The notes under the pieces were generated by a model, which was not told the DNA's origin, did not search any database, and was given only the letters and a program-made list of their open reading frames with translations. From contig DATEMG010000157.1 of the NCBI GenBank assembly GCA_035275805.1, positions 1 to 33,423 on the forward strand: a stretch of 33,423 nucleotides of DNA. Reading direction: 5' to 3'. Shown here piece after piece: positions 14,898-21,826 of the stretch (positions within the stretch are counted from its first letter, which is position 1; every line of letters begins with the position of its first letter). The DNA comes from JAJVID01 sp035275805 (GTDB taxonomy: Bacteria; Acidobacteriota; Blastocatellia; RBC074). Made by a program: the position numbers and the translations under genes.

Positions 14898-15604
14898 CAT
14901 CTTCTGTTATTCATCTTCTCCAATTCGGTCATCGACTGATCGTAGCGCTCGAAGCGTCGTTCGTCCGCCCGGAAAGCCGCCGTGTGGTAGACGCGGCGTC
15001 CGTTGACGGTGCGCGGGCGGTGTTTCATATGAAGCATTTCGTGATAGAGCACGAATTCAACCAGGTATTCCGGGGTTGCGGAGGTGTCGAGTGAACGGCT
15101 TATGACTATCGTTTCGTGAACGTAATCGTGATGGCCCAAAATCCGCTTGGTGCGGCGCGCGCTCCAACTAAGAACCGGCTTCGGCAATTCGTTGCCGAAA
15201 TAGCGCCGGTTGAGCCGCGCGAAGAGTTTGTCCAGGTTGTAGACCCTGCCGACGGCGCTGGTCAGCACCTTGCGGCCGCGCTGCTGCCGGGCCAGATCGG
15301 TCGCGCGCTGCACTTGTGGGTGGTAGGCGTATTGACGGTACAGGTCTTGATGCTCCGCCGTCACGCGTTTGTTATAGAGTTTCGAGACTAGGATGAATGC
15401 GAGCGCGCGATGCACTGAGGCCGGAGCGTCGCGCATAATGTCAGAGATGCGCACATAAACGCGCTGTTTGCGTATGCGAATCGTATGATTAAGCCCCGCG
15501 AAAGGGTAGAAAGTTACGTGAATTTCGGGCGACTCCGCTCGCTTGGTGATTTGGCGGAACGCTTCGGCAAAATGAATCCTTAGCGAAACTTCGCCTGGCG
15601 ACAT
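14897..15604 (-). CDS. SprT/M48-like HExxH metalloprotein
   Basis: Predicted zinc metallopeptidase-like protein (235 aa) with YHEMLHMKH (HExxH) near residue 195 and a following YHTAAFRADERRF, which fits the third His ligand of SprT-like and WLM/YgjP (M48-type) proteins. An N-terminal beta-rich region (IHVTFYPFAGLNHTIRIRKQ) precedes a helical linker (about 80-120). The ATG at 15604 is chosen because AGAGGT (15613-15618 on the minus strand) lies 8 nt upstream; a TTG at 15640 would lie before this site. There is no signal peptide, so it is probably cytoplasmic. Substrate unknown. It is divergent to rarA, but a functional link (DNA-protein crosslink repair, as for Spartan) is speculative. Confidence 0.85.
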   Translation of the reverse strand: MSPGEVSLRIHFAEAFRQITKRAESPEIHVTFYPFAGLNHTIRIRKQRVYVRISDIMRDAPASVHRALAFILVSKLYNKRVTAEHQDLYRQYAYHPQVQRATDLARQQRGRKVLTSAVGRVYNLDKLFARLNRRYFGNELPKPVLSWSARRTKRILGHHDYVHETIVISRSLDTSATPEYLVEFVLYHEMLHMKHRPRTVNGRRVYHTAAFRADERRFERYDQSMTELEKMNNRR

Positions 15605-15839
15605 AAAGGTACACCTCTTTCCTTTTGGCCCCCGCGCCAAAAACTCTAATTGTTTTACTAGACCGGCCTAGAACTCGGAATAGTTCAGGTGGTTGTCGCA
15701 TGCTAGAAAGTCAGCAATCCCCCGTCAAACGCGCCCAAATCATTTGTCCTAAATTGAGAACTTTACCAGGATCTTGACTTTTTCGCCCGTTTTGAGCCTG
15801 TGTACCTTCAGGTTCGGCAATCGTGCTATGCTCTGGCTC
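15605..15839. promoter_or_regulatory. divergent intergenic region, sprT-like / rarA
   Basis: A 235-bp spacer between divergent genes that must hold both promoters. TTGACT at 15774-15779 is a reasonable rightward -35, but no good -10 stands at the proper distance. A short imperfect palindrome CTAGACCGGCCTAG (about 15658-15671) could be a regulator site. Nothing else is visible. Confidence 0.35.
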
Positions 15840-17186
15840 ATGCCGACGAGCAAAAGACCATCGAGTCTCTTTCCCGAGATGGAAGAGGGTTCAGCAAGGT
15901 CTCACAAACCATTCGACAGCGATCCTCTGGCTGCGCCGCTGGCGACAGCGCCTCTCGCCGAGCGGATGCGGCCGCGCATGCTCGACGAATTCGTGGGCCA
16001 GGATCATCTGCTCGCCGGAGGAAGGATATTGCGGCGCTTGATCGAAGAAGACCGTTTGACCTCGCTGGTCTTCTGGGGGCCGCCCGGCTCCGGCAAGACC
16101 ACGCTTGCCAGAGTGATCGCCAACAGCACGGCGTCGGAGTTCGTCCCATTCAGCGCGGTCACTTCAGGCATCAAGGAGATTCGCCAGGTGATGAAGGATG
16201 CGGCCGAGGTCCGCTCGAAGATGGGCCGTCGCACGGTTCTCTTCATTGATGAGATCCACCGGTTCAACCGGGCGCAGCAGGACGCCTTCCTACCCTACGT
16301 CGAGAACGGGACGATCATCCTGATCGGCGCGACGACCGAAAACCCCTCGTTCGAGATCAACTCGGCCCTGCTTTCCCGCGTCAAGGTCTTCGTCCTGAAT
16401 CAACTGACCGAAGACGAGATCGTCAGGATTCTCGCCGAAGCCGCGCGCGACTCTGCGCGGGGCTTCGGCGAGTTGAATGTTTCAATCGAAGAGGAGCAAT
16501 TGCGCCGGCTCGCCCGCCATACGGGCGGGGACGCTCGGACCGCCTTGAATACGCTCGAACTCGCGGTCCTTTCGGCAAGACCGAGCGAGAAGGACGGTCA
16601 AAATGGTCGCGTCATAACCGACGACGACCTGAGCGAGGCTTTGCAGCGCGCCTCGGCGCTTTACGACAAATCGGGCGAGCAGCATTACAATCTGATCTCG
16701 GCTTTCATCAAATCGATCCGCAATTCCGACCCCGACGCGACGCTCTATTGGCTGGCCAGAATGATCGAAGCCGGCGAAGATCCGATGTACATCGCGCGCC
16801 GGATCGTTCATCATGCCGCCGAAGACGTCGGCCTGGCCGATCCGCAGGCGCTCGTTCTGGCCGCCGCGGCCGCGCAGGCGACGCACCTGATCGGACTCCC
16901 CGAGGCCCGTCTGACACTGGCCGAAGCGGCAGTATATCTCGCCCGCGCTCCCAAATCGAACAGGGTCTGTGTGGCTTACGAGGCCGCAGCCGAAGACGCC
17001 CGCGCGACGCAAAGCGAACCCGTGCCGCTCCATCTTCGCAACGCGCCGACCGGATTGATGAAGGGTCTCGGCTACGGCAAAGATTACAAATACGCTCACG
17101 ATTATGAAGAAGGCCGCAGCGACATGGTATGCCTTCCGGAGAAATTGAAGAATCGGAAATACTATCAGGAAGATCAAACATCCTGA
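15840..17186 (+). CDS. rarA: replication-associated recombination protein A (AAA+ ATPase RarA/MgsA)
   Basis: Clamp-loader-like AAA+ ATPase acting at stalled replication forks with SSB. The N-terminal PLAERMRPRMLDEFVGQDHL motif is typical, followed by Walker A GPPGSGKTT (about residues 80-88), Walker B LFIDEIHRFN (Asp137-Glu138), sensor 1 GATTENPSF and the family-specific C-terminal region (DPDATLYWLARMIEAGEDP, RIVHHAAEDVGLADP, LPEARLTLAEAAVYLA). From the ATG at 15840 it is 448 aa, the usual length; an ATG at 15828 would add four residues, and no ribosome site separates them. It stands alone with no operon partner close downstream. Confidence 0.96.
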   Translation: MPTSKRPSSLFPEMEEGSARSHKPFDSDPLAAPLATAPLAERMRPRMLDEFVGQDHLLAGGRILRRLIEEDRLTSLVFWGPPGSGKTTLARVIANSTASEFVPFSAVTSGIKEIRQVMKDAAEVRSKMGRRTVLFIDEIHRFNRAQQDAFLPYVENGTIILIGATTENPSFEINSALLSRVKVFVLNQLTEDEIVRILAEAARDSARGFGELNVSIEEEQLRRLARHTGGDARTALNTLELAVLSARPSEKDGQNGRVITDDDLSEALQRASALYDKSGEQHYNLISAFIKSIRNSDPDATLYWLARMIEAGEDPMYIARRIVHHAAEDVGLADPQALVLAAAAAQATHLIGLPEARLTLAEAAVYLARAPKSNRVCVAYEAAAEDARATQSEPVPLHLRNAPTGLMKGLGYGKDYKYAHDYEEGRSDMVCLPEKLKNRKYYQEDQTS

Positions 17187-17525
17187 GAAAGCGCAATAAA
17201 GATGTGAGGTCGCGGGAAGGGTAGCGCACACTCGACAGTTTGCGACGCTTCCTCGACAAGCCCTCTGCCTAGATCGGTTTTCAATTGCGTATACGGGATC
17301 AGCAATTGTTGTTTGCAGCAATAGAACGCGGATAGAGCGGATTGGCGCTGATCTTTTTTGGCTTTATCCGTGATGATCCGCGCCCGTCCGCGTCATCAGC
17401 GTTCTATTAACCCGTGGACTGATCTGAAAACCGCCCTAAGCAGCGCACACTCGACCGCTTTGCGCTCCCCTTTCTACAAGGCGCCCTAAACACAAAGACA
17501 GACAACGCTCAAACAATACACATCT
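17187..17525. other. gap between rarA and SDR gene with direct repeats and hairpin
   Basis: 339 bp with no gene. Two imperfect ~40-bp direct repeats, sharing AGCGCACACTCGAC (17223-17236 and 17442-17455) and continuing with similar TTTGCG and CTCCTT-like blocks, bracket a hairpin at 17320-17408. Confidence 0.65.
17320..17408. repeat. hairpin element, GATCCGCG/TCATCAGCG words
   Basis: The outer arms AATAGAACGC (17320-17329) and GCGTTCTATT (17399-17408) are perfect; inside, GGATAGAGCGGATTGGCGCT pairs loosely with a run of TGATGATCCGCG and GTCCGCGTCATCAGCG words. Same architecture as the other elements: a short word repeated within the arm and inverted in the other. Confidence 0.85.
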
Positions 17526-18284
17526 ATGGCAGCTCAATACGATTTACGAGGGAAAGTCGCCATCGTCACCGGCGCGGGCTCCGGCATCGGGCGCGCGTCG
17601 GCCGTCGCGCTGGCGCGCAACGGCGCGGCGGTCGTCGTCAACTATTTCAAGAATGAAAGGGGCGCGGCGGAAACCGTGGCTGACATCCAGTTGATGCGCC
17701 GCAACGCGCTGCTGGTCCGCGCTGACGTGACGAAGCGGCCCCAGGTCGCGCAGATGATCGTGGACGCGCTGGATAATTTCGGGCGAATAGACATTCTGGT
17801 AAACAACGCCGGGAGCATCGTCAAACTGATGCGCATCGAGGACTGCGGCGAGGAGGTCTGGGACGCCGTTATGGATCTCAATTTGAAGAGCGTCTTTCTC
17901 TGTTCGCAGATGGTGGTCCCGTATATGAAAGAGCAGCGCGGCGGACGGATCATCAACATCTCGTCGCTAGCGGCGCAGGTCGGCGGGCGCGGCGGATCGT
18001 TGCCTTACGCGGCGGCCAAGGCCGCGGTCAACACGCTCACTAAGGGGCTGGCCAACGAATTCGGCCAGTACAACGTGACGGTCAACGCCGTCGCTCCGGG
18101 CATCATCCTGACTCCGTTTCACGACCAATTCTCGCGCCCCGATCGTTTGCAGGAGGTCATTAATGCCACGCCGCTCGGACGCGCAGGCTCGCCAGAGGAG
18201 GTGGCCGAGTTGGTGGCCTTCCTGGCTTCGGATGACGCGGGCTTCATTACAGGCGAGATTTTCGGAATTGACGGCGGCAGATGA
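17526..18284 (+). CDS. SDR-family NAD(P)-dependent oxidoreductase
   Basis: Classical short-chain dehydrogenase (252 aa), FabG-like in architecture. It carries the cofactor motif TGAGSGIG (residues 15-22), NNAG (93-96) and the catalytic Ser147, Tyr161 and Lys165 (SSLAAQ...YAAAK). The C-terminus ends with the usual GEIFGIDGGR. The Ser-Tyr spacing is one residue longer than in E. coli FabG. Probably a cytoplasmic 3-oxoacyl or sugar/alcohol dehydrogenase; no neighbouring fatty-acid genes support FabG itself. A GGGGAGT hairpin begins 9 bp after its stop. No strong Shine-Dalgarno precedes the ATG. Confidence 0.93.
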   Translation: MAAQYDLRGKVAIVTGAGSGIGRASAVALARNGAAVVVNYFKNERGAAETVADIQLMRRNALLVRADVTKRPQVAQMIVDALDNFGRIDILVNNAGSIVKLMRIEDCGEEVWDAVMDLNLKSVFLCSQMVVPYMKEQRGGRIINISSLAAQVGGRGGSLPYAAAKAAVNTLTKGLANEFGQYNVTVNAVAPGIILTPFHDQFSRPDRLQEVINATPLGRAGSPEEVAELVAFLASDDAGFITGEIFGIDGGR

Positions 18285-18292
18285 GGCGCCAA

Positions 18293-18400
18293 AAGGGGAA
18301 TAGGGAATGGGGAGTGGGGAGTGGGGAATGGGAAACGCAAGACATAGTATCTCGTCCTCCCACTCCCTACTCCCCACTCCCCACTCCCCACTCCCCTCTT
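18293..18400. repeat. GGGGAGT-word hairpin element, copy 3
   Basis: The left arm GGGGAATAGGGAATGGGGAG and following AGTGGGG units pair with CTCCCTACTCCCCACTCC and CCCACTCCCC units on the right. It lies between the convergent SDR (ends 18284) and MFS (ends 18411) genes and could form the transcript end for both. Confidence 0.92.
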
Positions 18401-18410
18401 GTCGGTTGAC

Positions 18411-19733
18411 TCACTCCAACTCCTTAACCCTCGGCACGGCCAACGTCACTCCGACCGCAAATAAGACAATGACCGCGCCCCCGGCGGCCAGCGCCCATTG
18501 CGCGCCGTGATGTCCCCACCGCCATCCGATCAGGTCGGCCAGCGCGCCGATCAACAAGCCTCCCACCGGCGGGAGCCCGATAAAAGCCAGAGCGTACATG
18601 CTCATCACGCGCCCGCGCATCTCGTCCTGCACCAGCATCTGCAACAGCGTGTTGACCGTGGTCGTAATGCTGACCATTCCGGCGCCGACCAGCGCGAGGA
18701 AAAGGCAGGAAAGCGCGAAGTTGCGCGACAGCGCGAACGCCGCCACCGCCAGCCCGAAAAAGACGTTTCCGGCGAGCAGCAATCGGCCGCGGCGCCGCGA
18801 ATTGCTCAAACTGTAAGCCATCGCCAGCGCGCTCAGCAGCGCCCCCACGCCCATCGCCGCCCATAACCGCGCCAGCCCCTCCGCCTCACGATTCAAAACG
18901 TCGCGGGCGAAGACCGGCAGGAAGATTAAGAATGGCCCCCCGCAGAGGCTGATCACCGTGGCGACGCCGAGCAGCGCTTGCACGCGGGGCCGCTTGTGGA
19001 CGTAGCGAATACCGGCGACCATTTGACGCCACATCTCGCGCGCGCCGAGGCTGGCCGGCGCGCTCCAGGGCGGCATCCGCAAAAGCCACAGCGCGGCGAT
19101 CACCGCTAAAAAGCTGGCGCTGTTAAGGAAATACCCTCCCGCGATCCCGGTGACGCCGAACAACAATCCGCCGACCGTCGGTCCGATGATGCGCGACAAG
19201 TTGAATTGCGCGGAATTGAGCGCGACCGCGCTCGGCAAATCCTCGCGGCTGACCAGGTCGAGCATCAGCGCCTGGAACGCCGGCGTGGCCAGCGTGGACG
19301 AAAGTCCGCTGACGAAAGTGATGGCGATCACATGCCAGAGTGACAATCCTTCCCATAACTTCCAGTCGCGCAGCAGGACCAGCGCTCCCAAGGCGGCGGC
19401 GTTGAACATGTGGACCGATTGCGTGGCGATCAGCAGTTTGCGGCGGTTGAACAGATCAGCGTAGACGCCGCCGAAGAGCGAGAAGGCTATCTGCGGAAAC
19501 GAACTGGCGAACGAGACGAATCCGATCAGCGCGGTTGAAGCCGTCAACTCGCGCACCAACCATCCCTGCGCGACCGTCTGCATCCACGTCCCGATGTTTG
19601 AAAGGAAAAAGCCTATCCAGATGAGGCGATAGTTTTGGTAGCGGAGCGCGCGGAAAGTCCCGCCGAAGATGGGTTCAGTCTTTTCTCCGACAGCCGCGCC
19701 CCTTACATCATCCGACACTGTCTCCTGCTTCAC
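18411..19733 (-). CDS. MFS transporter, EntS/MFS_3-like
   Basis: Inner-membrane proton-coupled exporter of the major facilitator superfamily (440 aa), similar in layout to enterobactin-type (MFS_3) exporters. The N-terminal cytoplasmic segment contains FRALRYQNYRLIWIGFFLSN, typical of this family, and the cytoplasmic loop motif GGVYADLFNRRKLL sits after helix 2. About twelve hydrophobic segments can be counted, with a central loop near residues 215-240. Substrate unknown. The ATG at 19733 is 36 residues before the first helix. Its stop is 11 bp beyond the GGGGAGT hairpin. Confidence 0.92.
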   Translation of the reverse strand: MKQETVSDDVRGAAVGEKTEPIFGGTFRALRYQNYRLIWIGFFLSNIGTWMQTVAQGWLVRELTASTALIGFVSFASSFPQIAFSLFGGVYADLFNRRKLLIATQSVHMFNAAALGALVLLRDWKLWEGLSLWHVIAITFVSGLSSTLATPAFQALMLDLVSREDLPSAVALNSAQFNLSRIIGPTVGGLLFGVTGIAGGYFLNSASFLAVIAALWLLRMPPWSAPASLGAREMWRQMVAGIRYVHKRPRVQALLGVATVISLCGGPFLIFLPVFARDVLNREAEGLARLWAAMGVGALLSALAMAYSLSNSRRRGRLLLAGNVFFGLAVAAFALSRNFALSCLFLALVGAGMVSITTTVNTLLQMLVQDEMRGRVMSMYALAFIGLPPVGGLLIGALADLIGWRWGHHGAQWALAAGGAVIVLFAVGVTLAVPRVKELE

Positions 19734-19793
19734 GAGTCCGATCTTGCCACAGCGTTACGACTGAGACCAGTGGGTCCACGTCTTTCAGTTTTC

Positions 19794-19826
19794 ATAATAT
19801 CCGCCTGACGCTTATGAGGATATTAT
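19794..19826. terminator. short AT-rich hairpin at 3' end of uvrC
   Basis: Inverted repeat ATAATATCC (19794-19802) and GGATATTAT (19818-19826) with a 15-nt loop, overlapping the uvrC stop codon region on the minus strand. There is only a weak T-rich stretch downstream, so terminator function is uncertain. Confidence 0.3.
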
Positions 19827-21697
19827 TCCGGCGTTGCGGCGATTTCCCCCGAGGCTTCGGCTTCCCTTCTCTCCTTGAAGTGTTCGACGATCATCTCAGC
19901 CTGCTTCTGGCCGACGAATGGCTTCAATTCGGCGACCGTCGCCTCCGACACGCGCTTCAAGCTCCCGAAATTTCGCAGCAACCGCTCTTTCAATTTTTCG
20001 CCGACGCCAGGAATCGAGGTCAGCTCGGATGTGAAGTCGCGCGTCGCGCGTCGCTGCCGGTGGAAGCTTAGGGCAAAGCGATGGGTCTCATCACGGATCA
20101 TCCTGACCAGCCGCATCACGGGCGAGGTCTTTTCCAGAAAGATCGGCTCGTCTTCCCTGCCCTTGAGGAGCAGGTGGCTGATCTCTTCGTGACGTCCGCG
20201 CGGTTTGACGATGCCGGCTATCGGCAGGTCGGCCAGTCCCAATTCGTGCAGCGCGGCTGCGGCCGACGACAATTGTCCCTTGCCTCCGTCAATGAAGACC
20301 AGGTCAGGCAGTTGTTTCTCCTCTTTCAACAGCCGCGAGTATCGCCGGTAGACGGCCTCGCGCATCGATGCGAAATCGTCCGCGCCTTCGACAGTCTTGA
20401 TGATGAACTTGCGGTAATCCGACTTCTTCATCTCGCCTTCTTCGCAAACGACCATCCCGGCGACGTTCTCGGCGCCCTGGATGTTCGAGATGTCGAACGA
20501 CTCGATCCGATGCGGGTACGACGGCAGCCCGATGGTCTCCTGCAATTCGGCCAGGACCTTAGACCAGTCAGGCTTGATGACGCGGAAGCGCTGGTCGAAG
20601 CCGAGCTTGGCGTTCTTCTCGACCAGGTCGATCATCTCGCGCTTCTTTCCCCTCTGCGGGTCGAATATCTGCACGCGCCGGCCGCGCTTTTCGCCGAGCA
20701 CCTCTTCGAGCGCCTCGCGGCTTTCCCAATCGACCGGCACGTGAATCTCCAGCGGCACGTAATTGCCGATGGTGTAATACTGCTCGAGCGCCGCCCCCAG
20801 GAATTCGGCCGGGTTGAAGCCTTCGACCGGGATGTCCTCCCAATAAAATTCTCGCCGCCCGACGACGCGCCCCTCGCGCATTGTGAAAAGGTGGAGCGAC
20901 AATTGATGCCCCTCGCGGTAATAACCGAAAATATCGATGTCGAGGTCGAGCATTCCCATCATCTTCTGATGCTCGCTGAGCGCGCGGACGGTCTTGAGCA
21001 GATCGCGGTATTTCGCCGCCTGCTCGAACCGCAACTCTTCAGAAGCCTTCAGCATTCGCGCTTCCAATTCATCGGCCAGCTGTTTGTCCTTGCCTTCGAG
21101 CAGCAGTTTCACATCATCGACCGCTTCGCGATATTGATCGGGCTTGCACAAATCCTTCTGGCAAGGCCCCATGCAGCGTTTGATCTGGTACTCCATGCAG
21201 GGCCTTCCGGCTCGCCTGTAAATTTCATAAACCTCGTCCGAGCACGTGCGCAGTTGGAATTCGCGGTTGATGAGGGAGACGGTCTTGTCGGCCAGCGACG
21301 CGGGCAGGTAAGGGCCGTAATAGAGCGCGCCGTCCTTTTCGACTCTGCGCGTCTTGAAAATGCGAGGGAACTCTTCGGCGATCGTGAGCTTCAGATGCGG
21401 GTAGGCCTTGTCATCCTTGAGCATCACGTTGTAGCGCGGTTTGTGGCGCTTGACCAGATTCGACTCGAGAATCAGGGCCTCGGCCTCGGTGTCGGTGACA
21501 ATGAATTCGACGTCGGCAATGCGCGCGACCAGTTCCAACGTCTTGGCGTCCATCGCGCGCGAGTTCTGGAAGTACTGCCGCACACGGCTGCGCAGATTCT
21601 TCGCCTTGCCGACATAGAGGATCTCGCCCTTCGCGTTCTTGTGAAGGTAACAGCCGGGGACGGTTGGAAGATTCTGTAACTTCTCGTCTAGCGTCAT
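19823..21697 (-). CDS. uvrC: excinuclease ABC subunit C
   Basis: Dual-incision nuclease of nucleotide excision repair, acting with UvrB on damaged DNA. An N-terminal GIY-YIG domain (about 10-95, PGCYLHKNAKGEILYVGKAK), a UVR/UvrB-binding segment (about 205-240), an RNase H-like nuclease domain (about 380-545; Asp in SFDISNIQG, FIDGGKGQ, and His in RDETHRFALS) and two C-terminal helix-hairpin-helix motifs (LTSIPGVGEKLKERLLRNFG, AELKPFVGQKQA) appear in the standard order. At 624 aa it is a normal-length bacterial UvrC. The start at 21697 has no clear Shine-Dalgarno. No neighbouring DNA-repair operon is seen. Confidence 0.97.
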   Translation of the reverse strand: MTLDEKLQNLPTVPGCYLHKNAKGEILYVGKAKNLRSRVRQYFQNSRAMDAKTLELVARIADVEFIVTDTEAEALILESNLVKRHKPRYNVMLKDDKAYPHLKLTIAEEFPRIFKTRRVEKDGALYYGPYLPASLADKTVSLINREFQLRTCSDEVYEIYRRAGRPCMEYQIKRCMGPCQKDLCKPDQYREAVDDVKLLLEGKDKQLADELEARMLKASEELRFEQAAKYRDLLKTVRALSEHQKMMGMLDLDIDIFGYYREGHQLSLHLFTMREGRVVGRREFYWEDIPVEGFNPAEFLGAALEQYYTIGNYVPLEIHVPVDWESREALEEVLGEKRGRRVQIFDPQRGKKREMIDLVEKNAKLGFDQRFRVIKPDWSKVLAELQETIGLPSYPHRIESFDISNIQGAENVAGMVVCEEGEMKKSDYRKFIIKTVEGADDFASMREAVYRRYSRLLKEEKQLPDLVFIDGGKGQLSSAAAALHELGLADLPIAGIVKPRGRHEEISHLLLKGREDEPIFLEKTSPVMRLVRMIRDETHRFALSFHRQRRATRDFTSELTSIPGVGEKLKERLLRNFGSLKRVSEATVAELKPFVGQKQAEMIVEHFKERREAEASGEIAATPE

Positions 21698-21752
21698 ACA
21701 TTGAAATTATGAACGATGAACGAGAAAGCTTGAAGAGGGCGGCGCGACTTAC

Positions 21753-21814
21753 CCGTCACGTAAATTGAGGGCCACCACCTGATTTTGGCGAATGTCCCTT
21801 AATCTACGTGACGG
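21753..21814. repeat. imperfect hairpin between FG-GAP gene and uvrC
   Basis: Arms CCGTCACGTAAATTGAGGG (21753-21771) and CCCTTAATCTACGTGACGG (21796-21814) match at 17 of 19 positions around a 24-nt loop. It lies downstream of the FG-GAP gene and upstream of uvrC, both on the minus strand, and could terminate the former. Confidence 0.75.
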
Positions 21815-21826
21815 ATTTGTCATTAA

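Noticed and set aside
20081..21679. Long plus-strand open frame of 532 codons opposite uvrC
   Set aside because: It is antisense to the fully recognisable uvrC, has no family features, and such mirror frames are common in GC-rich DNA with RNY codon bias.
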